Origin: Cavia porcellus
Lineage: Eukaryota; Chordata; Mammalia; Rodentia; Caviidae
NCBI RefSeq assembly: GCF_034190915.1
Contig: NW_026947509.1
Span: 33,612,767 to 33,676,766 of the forward strand
DNA length: 64,000 nt
Direction of reading: 5' to 3'
A model generated the notes under the pieces. The model saw only the letters and a list, made by a program, of their open reading frames with translations. It was not told the DNA's origin and did not search any database. Shown piece by piece: positions 1 through 63,938 of the stretch; the stretch's first letter is position 1, and each line of letters begins with the position of its first letter. A program made the position numbers and the translations under genes.

Positions 1-71
1 CAAAAACCCCGATTCTAGTACCACATTTTTTGAGAAAACTAAGGAGAAAGAGGGATACTTCCCATTTCAGT

Positions 72-161
72 ATTTTTGGAAGAGGTGGGTTCCCGGGGAT
101 CGAACTCATGACCCTCCACTTGCCAGGCAAGTGCTTGTGTCACTGAGCTAAATCCCTGGCC
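72..161 (-). mobile_element. ID-like SINE with target-site duplication
   Basis: Antisense tRNA-derived SINE (complement of the A-box and B-box regions visible). It is flanked by direct repeats cccatttcagt at 61-71 and cccatttcagt at 162-172, showing retroposition. Confidence 0.88.
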
Positions 162-204
162 CCCATTTCAGTTTATAAAGTAAATATAAACCTAAAGTAA
201 TTTT

Positions 205-276
205 AATACTTGGGAGGCTTAGGTGGAAGGCCAGCAAGTTGGAGAACTGCCTGGGTCACACACTAGCGCCAGGACA
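205..276 (+). mobile_element. Degenerate B1-like SINE fragment
   Basis: 'acttgggaggctta' and 'gcctgggtcacacac' match the middle of the B1-like consensus. Strongly diverged. Confidence 0.4.
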
Positions 277-369
277 ACCTTAACTACTATTTGAGGATGA
301 GGGCAAGGACCCGCCCTCCCCCTCAAATAGTAAATAAAATGAAATAAAACCAGACACTAAAGGGAAAAA

Positions 370-1910
370 AAAGGGAAAGGAAAAAAAGTATAATCCAACA
401 TTCTTGATAAAGATACAAGAAATGCTTTAACAAAATGTTAGCAAACAGAATTGAGCAATACATGCAAAGGATTGCATAACAATAATCAAGAAGGGAGTTT
501 ATTCCAAGGATGCAAAGCTGTTTCAATATACAACCACCGATTAGTATAATCCACCAGAAATGATTGAAGAAAAACTACATGGTCCCATTAACAGAAGCAG
601 AAAAAGTGTCTCACAAAATCTGATAACTACTCACAATTAAATCTCCAAAAACAAACTGGAAGAGCACTTCCTCAACCTAATAAAGAGTATCTAGATAACC
701 TTATAGTTAACATTACATTTAACGATGAAAGACTGACTGCTTCCTAGGATAAGAACGTAGGAAAAACAAGACTCTTAACACTCTTGCTCATTATAGTGAT
801 GGAATAAGTCAGTAAGCAAATAAGAAGCATGCAAGTTGAAAATAAAGAAAAATTAGAAAAAATAAGATAAATCTACCCACGTCCTAAGGACTTGACTGGC
901 TCTTCAGAATCTCAAGGAAATACCCTAAAAGAGAGGTGTGTGTGTATGGGTATTTGCGCACACGTGTTGGGGAGAGGGGTCCGTTAACCAATAAATGAAT
1001 CCAGTAAAATCATAGAGTGTAAGATAAACACCTAAAATTCTACTGTATTTTTATATGCTACTAGTGAATAAACACCAAGAACATAGTAAATTTATATTTA
1101 GGAGTAAATCTGAAAACATGTACTGACTCTATACTGAAATCACACCACAATGCTGCAAACTACTGAAGCCATCTACACTGAAGGCATACAGTAGTAATAG
1201 TGGGATGGAGGATCAATGAGATAAAGGTAACAATTCTCAAATTTACTCCGACCCAAAATCTCAGCCAAGATTTTTGGTAAAAATAATTATGATTATTCTA
1301 AAATTTTAAGAAAAGGTAAAGAAACTAAAACTAGAAAATAAATTTGAAAAAGAGGAATAAACTGAGAAGACTGGGTCTACCCAATTTCTGCTCCCCTCCA
1401 ACCAATTTCAACAATCACAACTGTACGGTGTGAAGGAGCAGACACACACCATTAATGGAAGAAGAAAGAAGCCGTAGAAACAGACCCATACAAGTTGCTC
1501 AAATGACTTTAACAAAAGAGGAAGAAAGCAATTCCAGAAGGAAAGATCTGGGTCTGGAAGCAAATGAACATCATAGACAAAGCAAAAACAAACAGAACAC
1601 AGAACAACTTTGAACTACTCTCTCGTACCTTAAACAAAAGGTACCTCAAAATGGATCAAAAATGTGAATATAAAGTTAAAAAGAAATACGAGGAAAAAAC
1701 CTTTGGGATCTAAAGCTAGGCAAATTCTTCTACTTAGCCTTAATATGAGAAAGAACAAGCCATAAAAAAAGAAACATCTATAAAACGTCATCAAAATTTA
1801 AAACTTTTTGCTCTGTGAAAGAGTTAAAAGTATGAAAAGAATAGGAGAAAATAAATGAAAATGTATCAATCAAAGAAGAGTATCTAGAACAAGTAATCAA
1901 AAATCTCCAA
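370..1910 (+). mobile_element. L1 LINE fragment, ORF2 reverse-transcriptase region onward
   Basis: Reads through L1 ORF2-like nucleotide landmarks ('gttagcaaacagaattgagcaa', 'tataatccaccagaaatg', 'tatgctactagtgaataaac') in the sense direction. Full of stops and indels, so not active. Confidence 0.7.
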
Positions 1911-1914
1911 AAGG

Positions 1915-2040
1915 TCAAGTGAGATGGCCTGTGGCTGTAATTCCAGCATTTGGAAGGCTGAAGTATGAGGCTAGTCACAGTTTCACAACCAGCCTGGGCT
2001 ACACAGCAAGACCCTGTCTCAAAACACAGAAAAAGAAAAA
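1915..2040 (+). mobile_element. B1-like SINE
   Basis: 'ctgtaattccagcatttggaa' through 'cagcctgggctacacagc' to 'agaccctgtctcaaaa'. It lacks the second duplicated block. Confidence 0.8.
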
Positions 2041-2160
2041 ACTTTAAATCTCCCACTGAAGAATTCTACCATTTATTGTCAACTTCTCTCAAATTTTTTT
2101 CAAATAACTAAAGAGGAAGGAATATACACCACCAGACTCTAAGTCCAAAGCCTAGCAAAG

Positions 2161-2533
2161 TGATACACTGTCAACTTGAGAAGCTTAGAAATTTAACTAA
2201 GCAACTCCGCAGAAAGCTTTACACTGTAAACATCCTCAGTCTGAACACGAGAAGGTCAAGGAGATTTTGTGAATATTACACCTGCTCTGGACAGGTGTGG
2301 ACTATGTACAATATAAGGGAGGAAAAAGAGGCTTGTTCTTCCCAGCTTTTCGCTCTTGCTGCTTTTGCTGTCTTCTGCCACGTCACAGGGTTATACCTTA
2401 TGCCATACCACCCTGCACTGAAGCCAGCTAATTAGACACTTAAAACCTCCACGAACTGTGAGCTAAACCTTTCCTTCCTTAATTTTGGGTGTCAGGTATT
2501 TTGTCTCAGCAACACGAGAAAAGTAATCAAGAC
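2161..2533 (+). mobile_element. MaLR-type solo LTR (ORR1/MT-like)
   Basis: Begins 'tgatacactgtcaacttg' and ends with the typical MaLR tail 'gaactgtgagctaaacc', 'cctttccttcctt', 'gtcaggtattttgtctcagc'. The hexamer gcaaag is present on both sides (2155-2160 and 2534-2539), as expected of a target-site duplication. About 373 nt, no internal region, non-coding. Confidence 0.75.
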
Positions 2534-2561
2534 GCAAAGATACTACAAAAAAACAAAATAT

Positions 2562-2643
2562 GTGGCAGAGGATTTTGCTCAACAGCATAAGCACTGCCTG
2601 GCAAGTGCAAAGTTGTGAGCTCAATCCCTGGTACAAAAACCAA
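2562..2643 (+). mobile_element. ID-like SINE
   Basis: 'gctcaacagcataagcactgcc' and 'gtgagctcaatccctggtac' followed by an A-rich tail. Confidence 0.8.
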
Positions 2644-2699
2644 ACCAAAACAAACAAAAAAAGCAAAACAAAAAAACAAAATATGCACAAAATGTAACT

Positions 2700-3280
2700 A
2701 AAGACCAAAATACCTTATGAACATTGATGCAAAAATCTTCAACAAAGTACTGGCAAATCTAGTAGCATAAAAAAGATTTTATACCATAACCAAGTGTGAC
2801 TTATTCCTGAAATGCAAGGATGGTTCAACATATAAAAATTCATCAATATGATATACCACATTACAGAATAAAAGGGAAAAGAGGGGAACATGATTGTTTC
2901 AATTGATGCAAAAGTGGCAGAATCTATCAACCATTTCATAACAAATAACAGCCAACGAACTACAGCTAAAAAGGGCCTATTTCATAATAAATGTTGTATT
3001 AAAAACCCTACAACTAATATATTCAGTGGAAAGACAAGTTTTTATTCTAACATCAGAACAAGACAAGCATGTTCACTTTTCACCATTTCTATTCAATGCA
3101 ATTCTGAATGTTCAAACCAAAGAATTTTTTTTAAAAAGGTGAAGTCATCCAAATTAGAAAGAAGTAAAATTGTCTCTGTATAGATGATATTATAAACAAA
3201 ACACATTAAGTACATTTAAAATTAATACTGGAATCAATAACTGAATGCTGAAAAGTAACAAGACATAAAGTAAACATAAA
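2700..3280 (+). mobile_element. L1 LINE fragment (ORF2 region)
   Basis: Landmarks 'atgcaaaaatcttcaacaaa', 'ggatggttcaacatataaaaa' and 'gattgtttcaattgatgcaaa' are L1 ORF2, sense orientation, decayed. May be a second copy or part of a rearranged L1, since it repeats the same ORF2 region as 370-700. Confidence 0.7.
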
Positions 3281-3290
3281 AATCAATCTG

Positions 3291-3432
3291 CTGCTGGGCA
3301 TGGTGGCACATGCCTATAATCCCAGCATCTTTAGCGTTCAAGGACAGCCTGGGTTACAAAGTGAACTCAAGGTTAGCCTAACCTACATAGTGAGATTCTG
3401 CTTCAAAAAGATGACCCAAAAAAAAAAAATAA
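3291..3432 (+). mobile_element. B1-like SINE
   Basis: 'gctgggcatggtggcacatgc' to 'tagtgagattctgcttcaaaa', with the two-block middle and an A tail. Confidence 0.85.
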
Positions 3433-3449
3433 ATAAATTTTTTTTCCCA

Positions 3450-3525
3450 ATTTGCCAGGGTATAGTATTAGTTGCTCAGAAGGCTGAGGTAGGACGATCA
3501 CTAAGCAAAAGTTCAAACCCAATGA
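3450..3525 (+). mobile_element. B1-like SINE fragment
   Basis: 'gctcagaaggctgaggtaggac' plus 'gttcaaacccaatg' resemble the B1 middle; truncated. Confidence 0.45.
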
Positions 3526-3581
3526 AAAAGAAAATTAAAACAATGAACTTGAATAGACACGTTTGGGGAGCGGGGAAGGAG

Positions 3582-3656
3582 TGTACTGGGGATCAAACTC
3601 ACACCCTCGTGCTTCCCAGGCAGGCACTTACACCACTGAGCTAAATCCCCAGCCCT
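3582..3656 (-). mobile_element. ID-like SINE
   Basis: Complement of the ID-like consensus: 'tactggggatcaaactcaca' to 'ctgagctaaatccccagccc'. Inserted in L1-derived sequence. Confidence 0.85.
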
Positions 3657-3659
3657 AGA

Positions 3660-3895
3660 CATGCTTTTGAAAACATACAAATGATCAATAAACACATGAA
3701 GAGATGCTCAATATCACTAATCATTAGGGAAATGCAAATCAACACTACAAGACACCAGAGGATAACTATTAATTAAAAACCTGAGTCAGCAAGGATGTGG
3801 AGAAACTGAAATCCTTGTGCACTCTCTTTGGTAGGAATGTAAAATGATACACCAGCTATGAAAAATAACATGATGATCCCTCAAAAAATTAAAAC
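3660..3895 (+). mobile_element. L1 LINE fragment (ORF2 end)
   Basis: 'gaagagatgctcaatatcac', 'gggaaatgcaaatcaacac' and 'ggatgtggagaaactgaaa' are L1 3'-end ORF2 landmarks in sense orientation. Confidence 0.75.
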
Positions 3896-4056
3896 AGACG
3901 AGTATGTTAGCCCACCCCTGTAATCATAGCACTTGGGAGGCTGAAGCAGAAGGACTGCTGTGAGATCAAGGCCAGCCTGGGCTACATAATGAGTTCAAGG
4001 CCAGCCTGAAGTGCATAGCGAGACACTGTCTCAAAAAAGACAAAAAAAAAAAAAAA
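3896..4056 (+). mobile_element. B1-like SINE inserted in L1
   Basis: Full-length element with both blocks ('caaggccagcctgggctacat' and 'caaggccagcctgaagtgcat'). It splits the L1 fragment. Confidence 0.88.
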
Positions 4057-4059
4057 CAA

Positions 4060-4560
4060 AAATTCCGTATGATCTGGCAATTCCTCTTAGATATACACTC
4101 CTAAGAAATGAAAACAGGGTCTCAAAGATATCTGTACACTCATACTCACAGAAGCATTATTCACAACAAAATATGAAAGAATACTGTTCCCAAAGGGAAT
4201 TCTGACATACACTAACACATGCATGAACCTTGATAACATCATGCTAATTGAAATACAGCAGTCACATACTAAAAAACACTGTAATTCCACTTCCATTAAG
4301 TACTCATGATTGCCAGAATCAGACAGACAGTAGAATCATGGAGGCCAAGCAAGGGAAATACTGGGTAGAGAGGGCTATGATTATAGAATTACTGTTTAAA
4401 GTTTCACTTTGGGAAGATAAAAGGAGTTATGAAGATGACTGGTGGTGATGGTTGTACAACGTTAAACATTTATCACCCTATCAGTTGCATTACCCAAAAG
4501 AAATGAAGCCATGTTTTCACAAAAATCTGCTGATTTTGGCAACTTTATCCATAATATTAA
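4060..4560 (+). mobile_element. L1 LINE fragment (3' end continued)
   Basis: Continues the L1 after the SINE: 'catactcacagaagcattatt', 'ttgataacatcatgctaattg' and 'gatggttgtacaac', typical of the L1 3' end. Confidence 0.6.
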
Positions 4561-4920
4561 AAGATCAGAACCAAGATAAATGATTAAACATACTGTAATG
4601 CCTTGGTATCTACTGAGCAATGCAACTCAGTAATGCAAATAACAAGGTGTTATCAAAATATGTGGTAGATGTTGAAATTTTTACAGTAAAAGATGTTCTG
4701 CCATTGATCACCCTCAAAATTCTTTCTCTTGCTTCAAACACACTTAGCCTATCATTCTTGACAATTTCTGAAGCACTTCTGGAAATCCTGTCCTGAGTGT
4801 CTTTGTAAGATGTGGTAAAAAAAATATGATGAATGCGGCAGCTGAGTGCCATCCAAAGGAAAGGACACTTCTAAATATACTACAATGTGTCCTCATCAAC
4901 ACATCGACCTCATTGACCTT

Positions 4921-5030
4921 ATTAACCGGATCAGTTAATAAGTTATTAATAAGTTAATAAGTTATTAACTGTATTAAAAAGTTATTAATATGTTAATAAG
5001 TTATTAACTGGAGAAGTTAATAAGTTAATT
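4921..5030. repeat. AT-rich tandem tract of TTAATAAG-type units
   Basis: Imperfect tandem copies of gttaataagttattaa; nearly pure A+T with recurring ttaat/attaa inverted symmetry. Confidence 0.8.
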
Positions 5031-5284
5031 TGGGTTCTTCCCCAAGTTCAAAAATGACCATGGAAGGTAAATGTTTTGAATACATTTAGGACATTGAGTC
5101 ACAAAAGCACAACTAAAGATATAAAAAAAGGATTTCCAGAACTGTTTTACGAATGACAAGAACACTAAGTATTTGAAATGAGGGGGAGGATTTTGAGGAA
5201 GACCAATAGCAATGTGTCTTTTACTGTGTAACAAATTTTTAAAATGTTAACATTCAGCCTATGTTTTGATCATCCTTTCCACTG

Positions 5285-5560
5285 ATATAAGAAGCTACAT
5301 GTGTAAGTCTCCAGAGGTTACGCTGAATAAATAGGGTCAAAGGTTATTTACTGTATGATTCTATTTATATAACTTTCTTAAAATATGGAAATAAAAAACA
5401 GATCTGTGGTTATCCAGGAGTATCAAGGGAATAGGTAGAAGGGAAAGGCAGGTGGCCATGACAGAACATGGAACATCCCTTTTGAGGTGGAAAGGTTCTG
5501 AATTTATACTGCTATCCAGGTCAATATCCTTATAGTTTTATAAAATGTTATCACTGCAAG
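5285..5560 (+). mobile_element. Old L1 3'-end fragment
   Basis: 'ctgtatgattctatttatat' and 'cagatctgtggttatccagga' resemble L1M 3'-end sequence. Highly diverged. Confidence 0.5.
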
Positions 5561-6161
5561 AAATTGGGTAAAGGGCACAGAGAATATCTATGTATTATCT
5601 CTTACAACTGCAAAGCTATGATTAATCCCAAAAGAAATATAATTAAAATACACACAAAGCCTTGCTCACAGGTATCTTACATTGTACTGAGGTATACACA
5701 ATAAACATACTTATTATACAACACCAGACAACAGTAAGTGCTATGAAGGAGAGTAAGGCAAAGTAAGCATGGTGGAAGGGGTAACACACTGGAGAGAGCT
5801 CACAGCTGGTTAAATGCTGCCTTGAAACTCCTATTAGCAGTGAACAACCAATTTCAGGTTATAAGCAAAATTTCAAAAGCAGAAATAAAGACTCCACAAA
5901 AATCCTTTACACTCAGAATCTTCCTCTCATTCTAATCAACTAACATATCACAGAAACCTCTTAAGTAATTCACTGGTAACATTTCTAATGATTCACCACT
6001 TCTTACATCAAGTTCAACTTTTAATGGCTAGGTAGACTAAAGTACAGAGAACATGAATAATTCACCTGCCTGCTTACCCAGCCAGGATGCTAGAACTAAG
6101 ATAATTAAGCATCTTGCCTATATCACCGTCACATTAATCATCACATTCTCTTTGTGCTCAA

Positions 6162-6164
<3 letters not shown>

Positions 6165-6210
<46 letters not shown>
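6165..6210. repeat. (CA)n microsatellite
   Basis: About 23 uninterrupted CA units, 120 nt from the GYF-start exon of GIGYF2. Confidence 0.97.
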
Positions 6211-6213
<3 letters not shown>

Positions 6214-6334
6214 TCATATATATAAAAGTCTGAGGACTTACTATTCTGCAAGTTAACATTAAACCTCCTTATTAAATGATGCTAGAGTTAATGGCAGACA
6301 CTTCAATACTTAAAAGTAGAAAAGAGCAACTTAC

Positions 6335-58339
<52,005 letters not shown>

Positions 58340-59294
58340 CTAGAACAGAAAAAAAAGAGACTATATAAAATGAAGGGGCAAATACCCTGGTAGACTTTTT
58401 ATGTAATACACTGTAGGAAATTTTCATTTTTGTGCATGAGAAGAGCAGAAAGAAACCCTATTATCTCAAGGTATCAAAGATGTTACCTTTAATACAACCT
58501 GCTGTCACAATAAGCAGAAGCAAGTTCACTGAGAAAGGCGTCCACTGAGCAGTGAGTTCCCAAACCTAAAAGTCCCACAGTACATCCCTGAGAAGGACAC
58601 TTTTTCATCAAGTTATACAAGTGAGATAGCACTCAAAAGTGAGTAAATTCATAAAAACCACTATAAACAAACAACCACTTCAAAGAGTGATTCAAGAAGT
58701 TATTTCTTGTCTACGTGGCAACAGTGAGATCTAAAAAAGTACTGTGAGATAAAAGGAAAAGCAAAATACAGAAATTTATCACAAAGATAACATTTATGTT
58801 ATATACACACTAGTAAAAGCATAAAAGAAACATGGAATTGACAAGCACAATAATGAGGATAAGGTTAAATCAACAAAGGGAAGCAGAGTATAAAGCCACC
58901 TTTAACTGTATCTGAATATTGTTTTTTCTGTTTAGTAAAGAGTACAGGACTGTGTTTTATATAATTTGTTTTTACATTCCTATGATATTTCATGATACAT
59001 TTTAATAAAGACAATTAACAACTACTGTAAAGAATTTTAGAATGCAGTAAAGTATAAGGAAAAAACTGTATTTACTCTTAAAATGAAAATTCAAAATATA
59101 TTCTAAGCTAACAAAAGATGTTGCCTCTAACAAATGGAACTGGGGGAAGGTACCATTTTTAATTGTAAAATAACATGTTTTTATAAAAAGAAACAAATTC
59201 TAGAACTCTAGGGAGCAGATAACTACAAGTCTGAGTTCCAACTGGGCAAGAGAACGACTTAATGAGACCCTTTCTGGAAATTAAGGAAAACAGG

Positions 59295-59372
59295 CTGGGC
59301 GGAGAGTGGGTGGGGATGCAACTTGGTATGAAAGTCCTGTAATCAACTCCCAGTACTATCAAAAAATAAAAA
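59295..59372 (+). mobile_element. Possible degenerate ID-like SINE
   Basis: 'gtggggatgcaacttggtatg' and 'caactcccagtactatc' followed by an A-rich tail keep a weak ID outline. Confidence 0.4.
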
Positions 59373-59400
59373 TAAACCCTCATCAAAAAGTGCAGAAAGA

Positions 59401-59530
59401 ATGCCAGGTGTGTTGGCACACAACTGTAATCCCAGTACTTGGGATGCTGAGGCAGGAGGACTACTGACACCTTGGGTTATAAAGTGAGTTCAAGATCAAT
59501 CTGAACTGCCACCCTGTCTCAAAAGAGAAA
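59401..59530 (+). mobile_element. B1-like SINE
   Basis: 'tgccaggtgtgttggcacaca' to 'gccaccctgtctcaaaag'. Confidence 0.85.
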
Positions 59531-59636
59531 GAGTAGAGGGGAAAGTGGAAAGGATAAGGGAGAGGACTGGAGAGGGAGAGGGAGGGGGTGGGAGAACGCA
59601 AGAATGAGAGAAAGGGAAAGAAAGAAAAAGTGGGAA
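59522..59636. repeat. GA-rich low-complexity tract
   Basis: Almost pure purine sequence (gagaaag, ggagagg, gaaagaaag) following the SINE. Confidence 0.85.
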
Positions 59637-60189
59637 AAGATTGTTTTGCAGAACTGTGTCAAAAAGTCAAGAGGGAGAACTAGTATTATAAGTGGCTAAT
59701 AATCTGGGGCTACCCTAAACTCTATAAGGCAATAGATATCCAAAATGAAAATGACCAAGGTACTTTAATTCAGTAGTTTAACTTAATGAAAATTCAACAA
59801 AAGCATTAAAATACAGCCCCAAAGGGGAAATGATCTACTAAATTATATATTAGGAGATAATATGAAGATTTGGTAAAGCACAGTAAATATTTGTATATTA
59901 TTTAAAAATGGCACAGGGCTAGTAAACATAAAAATAAGCTCACACTTAGAAAGTCACACTTAAAAAAAATATGCATTAAGTTAGGATAAAGATGGAGGGC
60001 TCATTTCTAATGTTTCTATCTTCTCATCCTTCATTTTTAAAAGACATTTTTTATGAACAATTTTAAACACATAGAAAAGCATCAAGAAGCATATAATGAG
60101 TATCCTTGCACAAATCACTGAGACCCCAAACCAGCAATCCATGGCTAAACATGGCTTTTTACCACCCATCTAAACCTTCTTTGATTCTA

Positions 60190-60310
60190 TTTTCAGGGAA
60201 ATGTTTGGTTTACCCATGATCACAGCCAACTCGAACAAAGGATTCCAATCTGTTTTTATAACTAAAAATACCATGAACTTTCCAACAATATTGTCTCAAT
60301 TTTTAGACAT
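60190..60310 (+). mobile_element. MIR-like fragment (weak)
   Basis: 'cccatgatcacagccaac', 'aaaggattccaatctg' and 'tgaactttccaacaata' parallel a similar segment at 61700-61800. Confidence 0.4.
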
Positions 60311-60582
60311 CCTGATTTGCCGATTTTATCCATGGTAGATCTTAAAAATGTTTGTCCTCTTCATTTCACGTAAACTGGGTGCAGATTTGATAGCAAGTGG
60401 GTACAGACTCCACGCTATGTGAGCTGTACTCTTTTGGCAATGCTTGGTATGTAGTGGTACATTACTCCAATAGGCACACAGTACCTGGTTGTCTGGTGAA
60501 GTTATCAGCCACTGATAATAATATTAACTAACGTTTCTGCAAAGTGATCCCATCCTAGCAATCCTTGTTTACTTGCCAGATT

Positions 60583-60709
60583 GTTTTTTTTTTTAAAAAA
60601 AACAAACAAACAAGGTCTTGTTATGCAGTGCAGGCTGGTCTCGAACTTGCCAATGATCCTCTTGCTCCTGAGTGCTGGGATTACAGGCATGCACCACTAC
60701 ACCTGGCCT
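60583..60709 (-). mobile_element. B1-like SINE (antisense)
   Basis: 'caaggtcttgttatgcagtgc', 'caggctggtctcgaacttgcc', 'gtgctgggattacaggcatgc'. Confidence 0.88.
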
Positions 60710-61019
60710 GTTAGACTATTTCTGCAAAAAGAAACTATATTGGTGCAGTTACCCCGTGGTACAGTTTATATAGGAAACACATTGATAGTTTTTTTAAACT
60801 ATTTTCAAAGTAACAGCTTGAGTCACTACTATCCTCCAAAAGTAAACTTTTTTTTACTAATTTACTTCAGTGTGTAATTATTTTAACAATGTCCACTGTC
60901 TCATCTTGTGCCAGTTTAGACTCTTTGGATTGGTTCCTGGAGCCTCCTGATACAGCCCTAGTAGTGCTTTAACAGCTTTTTCTCTGTCTCCTGTCAAAAT
61001 GTTCCAGGTTCTTAAGACT

Positions 61020-61111
61020 TTTTTTTTTTTAAATCAGTACCGGGGATTGAACTCATGACCACACTTGCAAGGCAGGCGCTTATGCTGCTGAGCTAAGTCC
61101 CCACCCAGCCC
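61020..61111 (-). mobile_element. ID-like SINE
   Basis: T-run, then 'gtaccggggattgaactcatg' to 'gctgagctaagtccccaccc'. Confidence 0.9.
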
Positions 61112-61474
61112 CTGGGTTCTTGTATTATTTGTTGCCTCAGTCATGGACTCAACTACTTCTCCAAGCAGCCCTGATTCTAATACATAAAAAAGAAGTGTTC
61201 ATCTCTTCTAGGCTGTTTTTTATTTCCTTTATAATTAATCTTGGACTTACAGGTTATTTAACTCAGCTCTCATAAGACAGAGTAAATGACCAAGTAGAAA
61301 AATTACACAGTGATCTAAGCATGGCTATAGGACCTTCAGGACATCACCTCCCAGCAGAGGCCTGTAAGGCTGGATTTCTTCTTGAAAAAGTAGAATTAAC
61401 ACTCCCTGAGAAGAGAAGTTCAGAATTTTATACACAAATTAGCTCCTTTACTCTCATGTAAGCATCATGACATG

Positions 61475-61592
61475 ACAGGGGTGCATGGTGGTGCAGCCCT
61501 GTAGCCACAGCACTCAGGAGGCTGAAGTAAGACAATCCACACAAGTTCCAGACCAGCCTGGAATATACTAGGAGACTATGTTTTAAAAGCCA
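61475..61592 (+). mobile_element. B1-like SINE
   Basis: 'gacaggggtgcatggtggtgc' to 'gagactatgttttaaaag'. Confidence 0.78.
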
Positions 61593-61599
61593 ACTAATA

Positions 61600-61682
61600 A
61601 GCTGGGCAAGGTGACACATACTTGTAGTCCCAGCATTAAGGATGCTGAAGCAGGAATACTGCGTAGCAAGATGTCTAAAAAA
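61600..61682 (+). mobile_element. B1-like SINE (truncated)
   Basis: 'agctgggcaaggtgacacata' and 'ggatgctgaagcaggaatact', then A-rich. Confidence 0.7.
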
Positions 61683-61689
61683 TAACAGT

Positions 61690-61800
61690 GATTTTTTAAA
61701 ATGATGTTAAAAGGTTAAATATCTTGATCATGGTCATAGCCCAGCAGAACAAACATCCAGTCTAAGTTTTTATGACTAAAAGGACCATGATCTTTCCAAC
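61690..61800 (+). mobile_element. MIR-like fragment (weak)
   Basis: 'ttaaatatcttgatcatggtc' followed by 'atagcccagcagaac' and 'catccagtct' keep the MIR core order. Confidence 0.5.
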
Positions 61801-62768
61801 AATAAGATCTCAACAGCCAGTCCTTAGTCTACTGCTGGACTACTTGTATGTTGGTACAGTTGCCTGATGGTGTATTTCATACAAGAAATTTCATACAACA
61901 AATTTTTATTACAAATTATTTTAAAATTATCTCCCTTCTATAAAACCAATATGCATCCTAATTGTTTCTACCACCAGAGGGCACAGCTAAACACTGACAA
62001 GTGCTAACCACTCCAGCATCAGCAGCCACATATGCCCAGGGATGACTCCTTGTAGCCTAACATCCCTAATCTCATCAATTTCTCCTCAACACAAAGTTTC
62101 AAAGGATTCTGCAGCCCAGTTCTCCCAATGAAGCCCACTTCTTATATGCAGAGACCTACTAAGAGGAAACAGATTCCTAATAATTCCTCTAACTACTATG
62201 AAGAGAGGACCACTCACAGTGACTATAATTAAGAAAAGATAGTGGGCTGCTTTGGAATAATGATTGTACTCTTGACTCAGTCGACAATTCTCTTCTAAAT
62301 CCTTAACCTACAGGTACTTGGAAAAGCTGAAACGCATATAAGTAACATCCTTCCCTAAAAGCATGCCAATGACCTTTATCTCCTCCATACAACCTTTTCT
62401 TCTTGAAAAGCAACTGCTCCCCGCTTAGTCTCTAACTGTAACAGACCAGCTAACCACAGCATTCACCTGTAGCTGAGCACTGAACATCCTTCCTCTTCCT
62501 ACAGTCACCTCAAGATTCAGCACAGCTGGCTTTCTCACCTCGCCACTTCTCTGAAAAGTGAGTACATCAGTAACTTCAATGCTGTCCAAATCAAGAAAGT
62601 TTTCTAACCCTTATAGCCTTCATCCCCCGGCCTACTGTGAGGTCTATTTAACACAGAAAACCAGTCCTATCTGAGGCAATAATTGAGAGGTACCAGCAAC
62701 AGGATGCCTAAAAACTCAAAACTCCCCAAGTCTTCACTGCCAAGTACTATTCAAAATCTAAACTTCAT

Positions 62769-62900
62769 GCAGGGTATGGCAATGCACACCAGTAGCCCCA
62801 GAACCCAGGAGGTTGAGGCAGGACCACTGCCAGTTAGTTCAAGGAGAGCCTGGACTATTTAGCAAGGCTATGTCTAAAAAAAAAAAAAAAAAAAAAAAAA
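62769..62900 (+). mobile_element. B1-like SINE
   Basis: 'cagggtatggcaatgcacacc' to 'gcaaggctatgtctaaaaa' with an A22 tail. Confidence 0.84.
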
Positions 62901-63811
62901 CAAATAAACAAGCAAACAACTCCCATCCCTAAAAACCTGAAGAATCTAAACTTCAGTTCCTAAAAAGAAACTACAATTTCAATACAAAATTATGAAGGTC
63001 TGGGAGTCAAAAACTACTTCTTTAGAAGCTCATGATTCAAATCTAGCTCTGCCCTCTTCCACAGAACCAGGTTTTCATATATAATCACATACAGCTATTA
63101 GATTTAACAAGTTGCACACCTGACTCATCAGCTTGTCTATCCCAAACCTCTGTATGGACTCAATTCCTAGAGCTAAAGACAACCACCATGTAATAAGTCA
63201 TTCAATTAAGAATCTGGATTCATCCTTTGCTCTTCACATCCTACCACCTCCTATACCCATTTAGATTTTACTAAACCTCTAATCTTTCAGTCCTGTAACT
63301 AAATTTTGTTCACATGTTTACTTCTGTTAATAGCACCCTAAACTTATGTAAATAGTCTTATTCCACGCTCACATTACTTCATGCTCCACATTACTGGTTT
63401 CAAATGCAAACTTGAACAAAACTCTCTCCAAACCTTCACTGGCACATAATTAGCAAATAAACCCAAAGGTTCTCCAGGAGAAACAGCTGCTTCCGAGCGC
63501 ATCTCCCCGACTTCATGTTATAGTTAAGGCCAACATCTTCAGAGCTTTGTTCTTAAATCAGCAATTTCTTGCCTCTTTTGTCTTTAAACAACCCCTTTCT
63601 GCTATCAAGAATATTTCACCACAGGAGGGGGTGGGCACAGCCGCTAGGGTGAAGAAAGGGTAGTTGAGAAGAAGAGGGGAAAAAAAGCAAAATAAATTGG
63701 AAAGAGTGATAAGGGGAAGAGAAACTGAGAATGTAGACACAGACACAAGAATACAGCAGGCATCTGATAAAACATTTTCTGAGCATCTTAATAGTCTTTT
63801 TAAAATATACC

Positions 63812-63938
63812 CTTGGGCTAGGCCTAGTAGCATGTGCCTATAATTCCAGTATTTGGGAGGTTGAGCCAGTAGGATCACTGTGAGTCTGAGGCCAGCCCAG
63901 GATACACAGTGCTTTCAAAGCCAGTCTGAACAAAATAC
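63812..63938 (+). mobile_element. B1-like SINE
   Basis: 'gggctaggcctagtagcatgt' to 'agccagtctgaacaaaatac'. Confidence 0.8.

Larger units (their letters stand above)
1..6334 (-). other. GIGYF2: GIGYF2 intron (partial), downstream of the GYF-start exon
   Basis: Intronic sequence after donor GTAAGT at 6334. It holds L1 ORF2-derived pieces, several B1-like and ID-like SINEs, a MaLR-type solo LTR, an AT-rich tandem tract and a (CA)n run, each listed separately. No exon recognised here. Confidence 0.9.

Noticed and set aside
370..4560. Possible intact L1 with coding capacity
   Set aside because: Fragments are short, broken by stops and SINE insertions, and repeat the same ORF2 region, so they are dead remnants.
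6165..6210. CRISPR-like or regulatory array
   Set aside because: Simple dinucleotide repeat in a mammalian intron; no spacer structure anywhere in the window.
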